DNA of 28,854 bases from JBJXHG01 sp046160865 (GTDB lineage: Bacteria > Planctomycetota > UBA1135 > GCA-002686595), in NCBI GenBank assembly GCA_046160865.1, contig JBJXHG010000058.1:1-28854 (forward strand), given 5' to 3'. Position 1 is the first letter of the stretch; each line of letters opens with the position of its first letter. Positions 14,724 through 23,349 of the stretch are shown here, piece after piece. The position numbers and the translations under genes were made by a program. The notes below the pieces were generated by a model, which searched no databases, was not told the origin of the DNA, and saw only the letters and a list, made by a program, of their open reading frames with translations.

Positions 14724-17144
14724 ATGAACAGGCTTCGTTTCGCAGCGATCGCGCTTGCCGCGGTTCTCGCGGCGTGCGGCGGAGGTGGAGGCGGTGGCGG
14801 CGGCAGCCAAGCGACCGCTCCGCAAAATCTGCACTACGCGGACGACTTGTGGGTGTACGCGCAAGGCGCACCCATCAACACGATCACGCCGACGATCGAC
14901 GGATCCGTCGACGAATTCACCGTCTCGCCCACGCTCCCGCCCGGCATCACGCTCGACCCCGCGACGGGCGCGATCTCCGGCACGCCGCTCGTCGTCGCTG
15001 CGCCGAGTGGCTACCGCGTGCGCGCGGCCAACGCCGCCGGCGCGAGCACGTTCGATCTGCGCATCGCGGTCGTCGCACCGGCGCGCTTCGCGTACGCGCT
15101 CGGCGGCAACGACTCGACGATCTCGATCTTCGCCACCGATTTCGCGACGGGCGAGCTGCAGCGCCGCGGCTACGTAGTCGCTTCGCACGGCATGATCGGC
15201 CCCGAAGAGATGGCGACGCATCCGAACGGGCGCTTCGCGTACGTCACCAATCGCGTGACGAACAACGTCTCGATCTTCGAGATCGATCGCACGACCGGCT
15301 GGCTCTCGACGCGCGGCGCGATCGCGTGCGGCTTGGGCCCGCACCACATCGAGATCGACGCGGCAGGCAAGTTCGCGTACGTGTCGTCGCAGAGCTCCAA
15401 CCAGATCCACGTCTACTCGATCGATGCCACGACCGGCATGCTCACGCTCGTCGGCGCGCCGTTCGCCACGGGCGTGCAGCCGTCCGGACTCGCGATCGAT
15501 CGAAACGGCCGCTTCCTGTTCGTGATCTGGCGCGGCATTCCGGGGCCTGAAACGGACCCCGGCAATTTCGCCGGCATCAGCGCGGTGCAGTCGTACTTCA
15601 TCCAACCCGGGACCGGCACGCTCTCGCCGAGCGGAGCCCCGAAGCTGTTGAACGGCACGCGCCCGATCGGCATCTCGGTCGATCCGGTGAAGGACGTCAT
15701 CTACGTCACGCTCGAAGTGATCGACAGCATCATCCCGCTGCAGTTCGATCCGATCTCCGGCGCGCTCGACTACCTTCCGCTCGACGCCACGGGCGACATG
15801 CCATCCGCGGTGACGGTCGACCCGACCGGCCGCTTCGCGTACGTCGCGAACACGCTCGGCGATTCGCTGTCCGTCTACACGGTGGATGCGAACACAGGCA
15901 ACTTGAGCTTGGTGCAGACCGCGGACACCGGCGAGGATCCCGCCAGCGTCACCGTCGACCCGACTGGCCGCCACTTGTACGTGGTGAACGCGGGCTCGAA
16001 CGACGTCTTGCACTACGACATCGATTGGAACCAGGGCACGTTGACGCTGGCGGGCACGATGCGCACACGCAGCGGTCCGACGTCCCTCGCGCTCGCGACC
16101 GGTCCGGCGCCGCTCCTCTGGTCCGACCTGTACGTGCACGTCGCGAACGCAGGCTCCAACGACGTGTCGACGTTCCGGAGCGACACGAGCACCGGCGCGC
16201 TCACGGAAGTCGGGCTCGCTCCGCTCACCGGCGATCAGCCGGTTTCGGTCGCGACCGACGAGCGCCATCGCCGCGTCTTCGTCGCGAACGAAGGCTCCGG
16301 GACGCTGTCGCGCTTCGTGCTCGACCCGTCGACGGGCGTGTTGACCGAGGAAACGCCGGCGGTCCCGATCGGTGGGCATCCCACGCACGTGGCGGTCGAT
16401 CCGTCGTGCCGCTTCGTGTACGTCTCGACGCGCGACGTGCTCGCTCCCGACGACGGCTGGGTCGTGACGCTCGCGATCGACGCGACGACGAACGCGCTCA
16501 CGGAAGTGTCGCGACAAGTCGTCGGTAGCCGGCCGAGCCACGTCGCCTGCGATCCGACGGGTCAGCTCTTGTACTGCGCGAACGCCGGCACGGGCGCGCC
16601 GGGCACGAGCACGATCTCCGTCTTCCGCGTCGGCGTGCTGAACGGAATCCCGCAGGTCTCCGCACCGCCGCAAGACGCGCCGGGCATCTTCGGACTCGGC
16701 TTCCACCCGAGCGGCAAGTACGTCTATGCGACGCTCGACAACGCGAGCTTGTTCGTGCAGTACGCGATCGAGCCGTCCACCGGCAACTTGACGCTCGTGT
16801 CCGGCGGATCGAGCGCGGGCCTCGATCCGAAGGGCATCGCGCTCTCTCCGAACGGACGCTTCTGCTTCGTGTCCACGCACGGTCAGAACGTGGGCAACGT
16901 CAGTGCGTTCCGCGTGAACGCCGCCGGAGTGCCCGTGCCGCCGGTGACGATGGTCACCGACGGTGTGTTGCCACTCGACCTCGCCATCGAGCCGACCGGC
17001 CGCTTCCTGTACGTCGCGAACAGTGGGAGCAACGACGTCTCGGTGATGTCGATCGATCCCGTGACCGGCGAGCCGAGCATGCGCACACCGGTTCCGACCG
17101 GCTTCGCGCCGACCTCGATCGCGATCAGCGCGATCACGCAGTAG
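14724..17144 (+). CDS. Lipoprotein with Ig-like domain and 14 YVTN-type beta-propeller repeats
   Basis: 806 residues. The signal peptide (MNRLRFAAIALAAVLAAC) ends in a lipobox LAAC, so the protein is predicted to be lipidated, and a run of nine Gly follows the Cys. Residues about 45-107 look like a putative Ig (He-PIG) domain: TLPPGITLDPATGAISGTPL. The rest is repeats of the type GRFAYVAN...SVYTVDANTGNL. I count 14 blades from RFAYALGG (about 114) to GRFLYVANSGSNDVSVM (about 760), which fits two seven-bladed propellers in tandem. Such lactonase/YVTN-like propellers bind partners or hydrolyse lactones, but no catalytic residues are assigned, so a surface binding role is as likely. It stands alone, ending in a strong terminator. 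Confidence 0.87.
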   Translation: MNRLRFAAIALAAVLAACGGGGGGGGGSQATAPQNLHYADDLWVYAQGAPINTITPTIDGSVDEFTVSPTLPPGITLDPATGAISGTPLVVAAPSGYRVRAANAAGASTFDLRIAVVAPARFAYALGGNDSTISIFATDFATGELQRRGYVVASHGMIGPEEMATHPNGRFAYVTNRVTNNVSIFEIDRTTGWLSTRGAIACGLGPHHIEIDAAGKFAYVSSQSSNQIHVYSIDATTGMLTLVGAPFATGVQPSGLAIDRNGRFLFVIWRGIPGPETDPGNFAGISAVQSYFIQPGTGTLSPSGAPKLLNGTRPIGISVDPVKDVIYVTLEVIDSIIPLQFDPISGALDYLPLDATGDMPSAVTVDPTGRFAYVANTLGDSLSVYTVDANTGNLSLVQTADTGEDPASVTVDPTGRHLYVVNAGSNDVLHYDIDWNQGTLTLAGTMRTRSGPTSLALATGPAPLLWSDLYVHVANAGSNDVSTFRSDTSTGALTEVGLAPLTGDQPVSVATDERHRRVFVANEGSGTLSRFVLDPSTGVLTEETPAVPIGGHPTHVAVDPSCRFVYVSTRDVLAPDDGWVVTLAIDATTNALTEVSRQVVGSRPSHVACDPTGQLLYCANAGTGAPGTSTISVFRVGVLNGIPQVSAPPQDAPGIFGLGFHPSGKYVYATLDNASLFVQYAIEPSTGNLTLVSGGSSAGLDPKGIALSPNGRFCFVSTHGQNVGNVSAFRVNAAGVPVPPVTMVTDGVLPLDLAIEPTGRFLYVANSGSNDVSVMSIDPVTGEPSMRTPVPTGFAPTSIAISAITQ

Positions 17145-17170
17145 CCCGCGTCCGAACCGACGCCGATCGC

Positions 17171-17200
17171 CGCGACCTCCGCGCAACTGCGGAGGTCGCG
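17171..17200 (+). terminator. Strong hairpin terminator after the propeller lipoprotein
   Basis: 12-bp perfect arms at 17171-17182 and 17189-17200 (CGCGACCTCCGC type) with loop gcaact, then tgctttcc. It lies 27 bases after the stop codon. Confidence 0.7.
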
Positions 17201-17256
17201 TGCTTTCCGGCGCGCGAATCTGGGAGCGCTCGGGGCGGCGTGCGACACTCGCGCGC

Positions 17257-17262
17257 GGAGGT
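17257..17262 (+). promoter_or_regulatory. Shine-Dalgarno of the gamma-glutamyltransferase gene
   Basis: GGAGGT, 7 bases before the ATG at 17270. It selects this start over the in-frame ATG at 17240. Confidence 0.7.
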
Positions 17263-17269
17263 CACCCCC

Positions 17270-18949
17270 ATGTGGATCGCTGCTCTCGCCGCCCCCGTGC
17301 TCTTGTACGCGTTCGCCGATCGCATCACCGGCAAGCCGTTCGCGACGCGCTCCGAGGTCATCGCGCGTCACGGCATGGCCGCGACGAGCCAGCCGCTCGC
17401 GACACAAGCCGCGCTCGACATCCTGAAGCAGGGCGGGAGCGCGGTCGACGCGGCGATCGCCGCGAACGCGGTGCAGTGTTTGGTCGAGCCCGTCGGCTGC
17501 GGACTCGGCGGGGATCTCTTCGCGATCGTGTGGGACGCCAAGACGAAGAAGCTCGCGGGCCTCAACGCGAGCGGACGATCGCCCGCTGCGCTCACGCTGC
17601 AGGAATTCCAGAAGCGCGAGATCACGCACATTCCGCCGACCGGGCCGCTGCCCGTCACCGTGCCGGGCTGCGTCGACGGCTGGTTCGAGCTCTCCGCGCG
17701 CTTCGGCAAGCTGCCGATGTCGCAAGTGCTCGCGCCCGCGATCCGCTACGCAAAAGAGGGCGCGCCGATCCCGGAGCTGGTCGCGTTCTATTGGGCGCGC
17801 AGCGCCGCGCGCTTGTCGAAGTTCGACGGCTTTTCGGCGACGTTCCTGCCGAACGGACGCGCGCCGGCGAAGGGCGATCTGTTCGCGAATCCGCGCTTGG
17901 CGGAGACGTTGGAAAAGATCGCGACCGGCGGTCGCGACGGGTTCTACAAAGGCGACATCGCGCGCACGATCGAAAAGTACATGCGCAAGCAGGGCGGATT
18001 CCTCGCCTACGAGGACATGGCCGCGCACCGCTCGGATTGGGTCGACCCCGTGTCGACGAACTACCGCGGCTACGACGTGTGGGAGCTTCCGCCGAACGGC
18101 CAAGGCATCGCGGTGCTGCAGATGCTGAACATCCTGGAAGGCTACGACGTCAAGAGCCTCGGCCTGAACAGCGCGGCGTACGTGCACGCGTTCGTCGAGG
18201 CGAAGAAGCTCGCGTTCGAGGACCGCGCGCTCTTCTACGCCGACCCGGAGTTCAACCGCTTGCCGGTCGCCGAACTCATCTCGAAGGAGTACGCGCAGCA
18301 GCGCCGCAAGCTGATCGGCGATCGAGCGGCAAAGACGTTTCCGCCGGGCAATCCGAGCATCGATCAGGGCGACACGATCTACCTCACGACCGCGGACGGT
18401 GAAGGCAACATGGTGTCACTGATCCAGAGCAACTACCGCGGCATGGGCTCCGGCATGACGCCCGACGGTCTCGGCTTCATCCTGCAAGATCGCGGCGAGA
18501 TGTTCGATCTGACTCCGGGCCGCTTCAACACGTACGAACCGAAGAAGCGTCCGTTCCACACGATCATTCCGGCGTTCGTGACGAAGGACGGCGACGCGTA
18601 CATGTCGTTCGGCGTGATGGGCGGTGCGACGCAGCCGCAAGGCCACGTGCAGATCCTCGTCAACATGATCGACTTCGGCATGAACACGCAGGAGGCCGGC
18701 GACGCGCCGCGCATCTTGCACGAAGGCTCGTCGGAGCCGACCGGCGAGCGCATGGAGGACGGCGGCAAGGTGTCGCTCGAGTCTGGCTTCGACTACGAGG
18801 TCGTGCGCGAGCTCGTGAACAAGGGCCACACGATCGGCACGAACGTCGGCGACTACGGCGGCTACCAAGCGATCCGCGTCGATCCGAAGACGCGCGTGTA
18901 CTACGGCGCGTCGGAGTCGCGCAAGGACGGGCAGGCGGCGGGGTACTGA
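17270..18949 (+). CDS. ggt: Gamma-glutamyltransferase (N-terminal nucleophile hydrolase)
   Basis: 559 residues, close to the usual 560-590. The family cleaves the gamma-glutamyl bond of glutathione and similar compounds, after self-cleavage into two subunits. The N-terminus has a hydrophobic segment (MWIAALAAPVLLYAF) consistent with export. GMAATSQPLATQAALDILKQ, GGSAVDAAIAAN and the following GCGLGGDLFA are standard large-subunit blocks. The processing and catalytic Thr is T369 in GDTIYLTTAD, giving subunits of about 368 and 191 residues. GMGSGMTPDGLGFILQDRGE matches the small-subunit oxyanion region, and MGGATQPQGHVQI the late conserved block. It is followed 8 bases later by the glycosylase-like gene. 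Confidence 0.93.
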   Translation: MWIAALAAPVLLYAFADRITGKPFATRSEVIARHGMAATSQPLATQAALDILKQGGSAVDAAIAANAVQCLVEPVGCGLGGDLFAIVWDAKTKKLAGLNASGRSPAALTLQEFQKREITHIPPTGPLPVTVPGCVDGWFELSARFGKLPMSQVLAPAIRYAKEGAPIPELVAFYWARSAARLSKFDGFSATFLPNGRAPAKGDLFANPRLAETLEKIATGGRDGFYKGDIARTIEKYMRKQGGFLAYEDMAAHRSDWVDPVSTNYRGYDVWELPPNGQGIAVLQMLNILEGYDVKSLGLNSAAYVHAFVEAKKLAFEDRALFYADPEFNRLPVAELISKEYAQQRRKLIGDRAAKTFPPGNPSIDQGDTIYLTTADGEGNMVSLIQSNYRGMGSGMTPDGLGFILQDRGEMFDLTPGRFNTYEPKKRPFHTIIPAFVTKDGDAYMSFGVMGGATQPQGHVQILVNMIDFGMNTQEAGDAPRILHEGSSEPTGERMEDGGKVSLESGFDYEVVRELVNKGHTIGTNVGDYGGYQAIRVDPKTRVYYGASESRKDGQAAGY

Positions 18950-18957
18950 GCCGGCGC

Positions 18958-19722
18958 ATGCGAACGCACGCATCGTCCTTGCTCCTCGAGATCGCTCGCT
19001 GTCCGAACGTCGCCGCATGCGCCCGACCGGCTGCCAAGCGCCATCCATGCGCAGCGATCGTGTCGAGCCAAACACGACATGGCGCTCACGCGTTCCAGAT
19101 CCCGGAGCCGTGGAACGGCCGGCTCGATGAAGCGCAAATCTTGTTCATCGGTCTGAATCCCGGTGTAAATCCCCGCGAGCAGTATCCCGTGGATGGCTGG
19201 GAGGCTGCCGAAGTCGTCGACTTCTTTGTGAACCGCTTCGGCGGTGGCCGAAAGCCGTGGATTCTCGATGGCACGCGCCCGCTCGAATCGAACGGCGCGC
19301 ACGTGCGACGACAAGTTAGATTTCTCGCGGAGATCCGTAGCCGCGCTGCTGAACTTCTGAATATCGTTCGCGCGAATGTTCGTCCCGGGCACGACTACGC
19401 CTTGACCGAGGTCGTGCACTGCAAGTCGAAGGAATCCGAGGGCGTCGCTGACGCGGCCGCCGAGTGTGCGTCGCGCTGGCTCGCACGCATCCTCCAAGAA
19501 TCGGTCGCATCCGTCGTCGTGTGCCTCGGCAAAGAGGCGTCCGGAGCGCTGGGCTCGCTCGCACGCGTGACACCCGCGATCCCGTCGGTCACGCGAGTCG
19601 AGCTCGGCGGCAGGATGCGAGCCCTTGCGTTCATGCCGCATACGAACGCGCGACGCACACGGACGTTTACGACTTGCCTCAGCGCAGCCGATCTCGCTGC
19701 GCTCCGCGCCGCGCTCACATGA
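18958..19722 (+). CDS. Uracil-DNA glycosylase superfamily-like protein
   Basis: 254 residues. ILFIGLNPGVNPREQYP (about 61-77) corresponds to motif 1 of the UDG superfamily (GxNPG, as in the MUG-like group). YALTEVVHCKSKESEGV (about 147-163) and VASVVVCLGKEASGAL (about 182-197) match the central strand blocks. AFMPHTNARRTRTF (about 223-236) occupies the place of the H-P-S loop. Such enzymes remove uracil or damaged bases from DNA. The first 35 residues contain several Cys (RCPNVAACARP), which may bind metal. It starts 8 bases after ggt but is unrelated in function. Composition looks slightly less GC-extreme than the neighbours, and it borders a toxin-antitoxin-like unit, so it may belong to a small accessory segment. 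Confidence 0.6.
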   Translation: MRTHASSLLLEIARCPNVAACARPAAKRHPCAAIVSSQTRHGAHAFQIPEPWNGRLDEAQILFIGLNPGVNPREQYPVDGWEAAEVVDFFVNRFGGGRKPWILDGTRPLESNGAHVRRQVRFLAEIRSRAAELLNIVRANVRPGHDYALTEVVHCKSKESEGVADAAAECASRWLARILQESVASVVVCLGKEASGALGSLARVTPAIPSVTRVELGGRMRALAFMPHTNARRTRTFTTCLSAADLAALRAALT

Positions 19723-19892
19723 ACCGCGCGGTCGACGAATCGCGCAAGCATCACCGCCCGCCGTCGCGCCAACATGTTGAGCGGTTCGACGTGAGAGCGT
19801 GCCTCATGTCAGCGCGTTCGGCACCGCCGCGCCGATTGCCGTGTCGTCGGACACTCTCTTGCAAGCGATGGTCTAGCGTTCGATCGCCCACG

Positions 19893-19898
19893 TATGAT
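19893..19898 (+). promoter_or_regulatory. Candidate -10 element for the two-gene nucleotidyltransferase unit
   Basis: TATGAT ends 6 bases before the GTG at 19905. If used, the mRNA would start at or next to the start codon, a leaderless transcript. No convincing -35 is seen. Confidence 0.35.
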
Positions 19899-19904
19899 GT
19901 CGCC

Positions 19905-20207
19905 GTGCTGAACCCCACTCCCGCAGACAAGCTGCTCGACGCGCAGGGTCGTCCGTACTTTTTGTGGGACTGCGACCTCACGCTCGACGGATTCCAAGGC
20001 GCTCTGCGAGATCACGAGCCGACGGTACGTGCCTACTGGATCGGGAAGCTCATGCGCCAAGCCAAACCCGACGACGTGTTCCAATTCGTATCGCGCACGA
20101 CCATCGAAGAGCACTGGACCCTGCTCGAGCGCCACCTGGGTCTCACGCGAGCGTTCTGGACCTGGCTCTTGGACACGTGGAGGGAGCAGGAACGTGCCGC
20201 CGGGTAG
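19905..20207 (+). CDS. Small partner protein of an AbiEii-type nucleotidyltransferase (putative antitoxin)
   Basis: 100 residues from a GTG at 19905. It contains GRPYFLWDCDLTLDGFQGAL, then a helical segment with a V-R-A-Y-W-I-G-K-L-M core, and DDVFQFVSRTTIEEHW. This layout (a YFLWD-type start, a short helix, then a helix with a DDV block) resembles small proteins I recall next to AbiEii-like nucleotidyltransferases. It has no helix-turn-helix like that of AbiEi. It overlaps the next gene by 14 bases, so the two are translationally coupled. By order it would be the antitoxin, which is inference from gene order only. Confidence 0.6.
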   Translation: MLNPTPADKLLDAQGRPYFLWDCDLTLDGFQGALRDHEPTVRAYWIGKLMRQAKPDDVFQFVSRTTIEEHWTLLERHLGLTRAFWTWLLDTWREQERAAG

Positions 20208-20859
20208 CCTGAGTCCCCTGCAGGTACGCATCCTGCGACTGCTCGCCGACATCAGACCTGCTTGGACGTTGACCGGTGGCGCGGCATTGGCTGGGTTCCA
20301 CACCGGCCACCGTCGGACGCGCGACTTGGACCTCTTCTGGCGGCAGACGCAGAACCTCGAGCAGCTCCCGGAGCGCGTGAAGGAGGCTTTGGCGGCCGAC
20401 GGCCTCCAGGTCGAGACGCTGCAGCGTGGTGGCACATTTCACCGGTTCCGCGTGCACGACAGTTCCGATGTGTGCGTCGTAGACCTCGTCGCTGAGCCGA
20501 GCGCCAGCCTCTTGCCGCCGGACAGATTGGAGATCGAAGGACATGGCATCGCGATCGATTCCCGCCACGAGATCCTGGTCAACAAGCTCTGCGCGCTGCT
20601 CGGGCGGTCGGAGTTGCGAGACTTGGTGGACGTGCGCGAGCTTTTGGCGCGCGGAGAGGATTTGCCCCGAGCGCTGCGCGATGCTGCGCGCATCGACGGC
20701 GGATTCTCCACTTTGACGCTGGCCTGGGTCGTGCGCGACCTGCACGTGAGCAATCTTGCTCGAACTCTCGAACTCGACGCCGACGAAGCGAGCAGCCTCC
20801 AGCGATTCCGCGACGAGCTCGTCCAGCGACTCACATCGGAGTCCAGGCCCGAGACGTAG
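20194..20859 (+). CDS. Nucleotidyltransferase, AbiEii/AbiGii (DUF1814-like) toxin family
   Basis: 221 residues from a GTG at 20194; AGGGAGCAGGAA just upstream provides a ribosome site inside the preceding gene. The nucleotidyltransferase signature is clear: TLTGGAALAGF (about 25-35) followed by RRTRDLDLFW (40-49), giving the GG-x(n)-DxD metal site with D44 and D46. HEILVNKLCALLGRSELRDL (about 129-148) matches the later K-x-x-A/L...R-x-x-D-x-x-D block of AbiEii-type proteins. The family includes toxins of type IV toxin-antitoxin and phage-abortive systems that transfer nucleotides to RNA or proteins. Paired with the overlapping small gene upstream it forms a plausible toxin-antitoxin or phage-defence unit. 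Confidence 0.75.
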   Translation: MPPGSLSPLQVRILRLLADIRPAWTLTGGAALAGFHTGHRRTRDLDLFWRQTQNLEQLPERVKEALAADGLQVETLQRGGTFHRFRVHDSSDVCVVDLVAEPSASLLPPDRLEIEGHGIAIDSRHEILVNKLCALLGRSELRDLVDVRELLARGEDLPRALRDAARIDGGFSTLTLAWVVRDLHVSNLARTLELDADEASSLQRFRDELVQRLTSESRPET

Positions 20860-20945
20860 CAACTGCCGTCTGCGGCCGCGCCATCGACGCGAGCATCGGC
20901 GACGGCGGCGGCCGCTCGGCAACCGCTCCGCGCTGCCCGTGCGCG

Positions 20946-21647
20946 TCAGCTCGTCGCGATCAACGCGCCGAGCGTGCCCGTGTCCTTGAAGTGGTCTTTG
21001 ATCAACCACTTGAGCGGTGGACACCACTTGTAGCGACGGCACTCGAACATCGGGATCAGGTGCTCGAACCGCACGACCCGCGCGCCCGCGTCGCGCGCGA
21101 GCGCTTCGATCCCCTCGCGGCCGAAGGAGTGCTGATGGCCGTAGAGGAAGTAGTCATCGCCACAGTGCGGGCAGAGTGTCTTCTCGATCTCGATCTTGTA
21201 CGGCACCGTGACCAGCACGAATTGCGCGCTGACGCGCACGAGCTCGCGCATCGCGAGCGCCGGATCGTCGAGGTGCTCGAGGAGGTCCGTGCACGTCGCC
21301 ATCGCGAAGGCACGATCGCGGATCGGCAACTTGTAGCTGCTGCCTTGCAGCGTCGGCAGATCCGACACGCGCGCCTTGGCGCGGTGCGCGCGCTTCCAGG
21401 CGAGATCCATTCCGACCACGCGCGCCCCAGTTTGCACGCGCAAGTCCTCCGCCAGCGCGCCGTCTCCGCAGCCGACGTCGAGGATCGCATCGAGCGGGAC
21501 GCGCGGCAGGATGCGGCGGACGAGATCGCGCCGGTGTCGAAACGCCGGCTCGTTCGCGAGCGTGATCGAGTACACGTCGGCTTCGTACTCGTAGAACGCC
21601 CGCTGGGGATTCGGCGCGCCCTGAGCGATGGAGACTTCGGGTTGCAT
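20946..21647 (-). CDS. Class I SAM-dependent methyltransferase
   Basis: 233 residues from the ATG at 21647; the frame is open to 21899, but that leader is basic and crosses a hairpin. AILDVGCGDGALAEDL (about 53-68) is the SAM-binding motif I, VVGMDLAW follows as motif II, and FAMATCTDLLEHLDDP (about 113-128) is the post-I/motif IV region. A CPHCG-DDYFLYGHQHSF segment (about 158-176) follows. The Cys pair with nearby His may bind a metal or be structural. The substrate is unknown; similar proteins methylate small molecules, quinones or sugars. It lies downstream of glyQS on the same strand with a 248-base gap that holds a strong hairpin, so it is probably a separate unit. Confidence 0.8.
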   Translation of the reverse strand: MQPEVSIAQGAPNPQRAFYEYEADVYSITLANEPAFRHRRDLVRRILPRVPLDAILDVGCGDGALAEDLRVQTGARVVGMDLAWKRAHRAKARVSDLPTLQGSSYKLPIRDRAFAMATCTDLLEHLDDPALAMRELVRVSAQFVLVTVPYKIEIEKTLCPHCGDDYFLYGHQHSFGREGIEALARDAGARVVRFEHLIPMFECRRYKWCPPLKWLIKDHFKDTGTLGALIATS

Positions 21648-21772
21648 CGGAGTCGAGTTCGACAAGTGGAGTCGCTGGTCGGCGTCGAGTCGTTCGCGGC
21701 CGTCGCCCTGCTCGCACCTGCGACCATGATCGCGCGCGCCTCCCGACCGCGCGAGCCCTGGAGTCGTTTCCA

Positions 21773-21814
21773 AGCCCGCATCTCTCACCACGAACCTGGT
21801 GAGCGATGCGGGCT
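21773..21814 (-). terminator. 18-bp near-perfect hairpin after glyQS
   Basis: Arms at 21773-21790 and 21797-21814 pair with a single mismatch around the 6-base loop cgaacc. It lies between glyQS (ends 21896) and the methyltransferase start. No T-run. It could terminate glyQS or regulate the methyltransferase leader. Confidence 0.55.
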
Positions 21815-21895
21815 CGCGCGGGAAACGCTGAGTTTGGAGCGCGGGGGAACGCCCGCCGTTCCGAATCGAACGCCACGGACGACCGGCAGCGCGGG

Positions 21896-23260
21896 TCACG
21901 CGCGCGCGCGCACCGGCCGCTTCCAGCTCGTCATCGCCGCGCTCAAGTACGTGCGCAGCTCGCGCACCGCGACCTTCTCTTGCTGCATCGAATCGCGATG
22001 CCGCACCGTCACGACGTCACTCGTGAGCGTGTCGCCGTCGATCGTCACGCAGAACGGCGTGCCGATCTCGTCCTGACGACGGTAGCGGCGACCGATCGCG
22101 GCGCTCTCGTCGTAATACGTGGCCATCTTCGCGCGCCGCAGCTCTTGCTCGATTTCGTGCGCCTTCTCCGGCATTCCTTCCTTCTTCACGAGCGGAAAGA
22201 CGCCGACCGACACCGGCGCGATCTCGGGATGGAAGCGCAGGATCACGCGCTTCTCGCCTTCGACCTCCTCCTCGTCGTACGCATCGATGAGGAACGTCAG
22301 TGCGGTGCGATCGACGCCCGCGGCGGGCTCGATCACCCACGGGAAGTAGCGCTCCTTCGTCTCCGGATCGAAGTAACGCAGGTCCTTGCCGGAAGCCTCC
22401 GAGTGACGCTTCAAGTCGAAGTCCGTGCGACACGCGATGCCCTCGAGCTCGCCCCAGCCGAACGGATACTCGTACTCGACGTCCGTGCAGCCGGTCGAGT
22501 AGTGCGCGAGCTCGTCCTTCGCGTGCTCGCGCATGCGCAGCTTGGCGGGATCGATGCCGTAGTCGGAGTACCAGGAGCCGCGCTCCTTGCGCCAGTACTC
22601 GTACCACTTGTCGTTCTCGCTCGGCGGGATGAAGAACTCCATCTCGGCTTGCTCGAACTCGCGCGTGCGGAACACGAAGTTGCCGGGCGTGATCTCGTTG
22701 CGGAAGGACTTGCCGATCTGCGCGATGCCGAAGGGCGGCTTCACGCGCGAGCTGTCGATCACGTTGCGAAAATTGAGGAAGATCCCCTGCGCCGTCTCCG
22801 GGCGCAGGTACGCGACGGACGACGCGCCCTCGACCGCACCGACGTGCGTCTTGAACATCAGGTTGAACGCGCGCGGCTCCGTGAGCTCACACTTGTTCTC
22901 GACGGGCGTGCGGCTCGGCTTCTCGGTGCAACGCGCATCCTCGAGCTTGTCGGCACGAAAACGCGCCTTGCACTTCTTGCAGTCGACCATCGGATCGCTG
23001 AACCCACCGACGTGGCCCGACGTCACCCAGGTCTGCGGGTTCTGAATGATCGCCGAGTCCAGGCCGACGATGTCGTCGCGCAGCGTGACCATGCGCGACC
23101 ACCAGGCTTCCTTCACGCGGCGCTTGAGCTCGACGCCGAGCGGGCCGTAGTCGTACGTGTTGCCGATGCCGCCGTAGATCTCGGACGCTTGGAACACGAA
23201 TCCCCGGCGCTTGCACAGGGAGACGATCGTGTCCATGAACTGCGTTTCTTGCTTGGCCAT
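21896..23260 (-). CDS. glyQS: Glycine--tRNA ligase, dimeric class II type
   Basis: 454 residues, the single-chain alpha2 form and not the alpha2beta2 bacterial form. It charges tRNA-Gly. The N-terminus MDTIVSLCKRRGFVFQASEI, then GGIGNTYDYGPLG, is characteristic. LRPETAQGIF (about 148-157), SFRNEITPGNF (about 180-190) and REFEQAEMEFF (about 194-204) are motif-2 region blocks. GIACRTDFDLKRH is the glycine-site loop. EPAAGVDRTALTFL (about 305-318) is motif 3, and an anticodon-binding domain follows (FHPEIAPVSVGVFPL). A Cys group near 94-112 (CKKC and a later C) may bind zinc. The ATG at 23260 has GGAG about 10 bases upstream. Confidence 0.95.
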   Translation of the reverse strand: MAKQETQFMDTIVSLCKRRGFVFQASEIYGGIGNTYDYGPLGVELKRRVKEAWWSRMVTLRDDIVGLDSAIIQNPQTWVTSGHVGGFSDPMVDCKKCKARFRADKLEDARCTEKPSRTPVENKCELTEPRAFNLMFKTHVGAVEGASSVAYLRPETAQGIFLNFRNVIDSSRVKPPFGIAQIGKSFRNEITPGNFVFRTREFEQAEMEFFIPPSENDKWYEYWRKERGSWYSDYGIDPAKLRMREHAKDELAHYSTGCTDVEYEYPFGWGELEGIACRTDFDLKRHSEASGKDLRYFDPETKERYFPWVIEPAAGVDRTALTFLIDAYDEEEVEGEKRVILRFHPEIAPVSVGVFPLVKKEGMPEKAHEIEQELRRAKMATYYDESAAIGRRYRRQDEIGTPFCVTIDGDTLTSDVVTVRHRDSMQQEKVAVRELRTYLSAAMTSWKRPVRARA

Positions 23261-23328
23261 GCGCGCGCGCTCTCCGTCAGGGCGGTTCGAAGGCGGCGGA
23301 GCTTAGCGGAGCCGGCAGAGCGATGCGA

Positions 23329-23349
23329 GACGCGCTCGCCGAGCGCGTC
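23329..23349 (-). terminator. Hairpin at the end of the Cys-less thioredoxin-fold gene
   Basis: GACGCGCTC at 23329-23337 and GAGCGCGTC at 23341-23349 with loop gcc. It overlaps the stop codon at 23348-23350. It lies upstream of glyQS, which probably starts its own transcript. Confidence 0.5.

Noticed and set aside
14283..17186. Open frame of 967 codons on the minus strand
   Set aside because: It is antisense to the propeller lipoprotein. Its translation is Arg/Asp/His-rich with no domain, as expected opposite a GC-rich gene, while the plus strand has a ribosome site, a lipobox and repeats.
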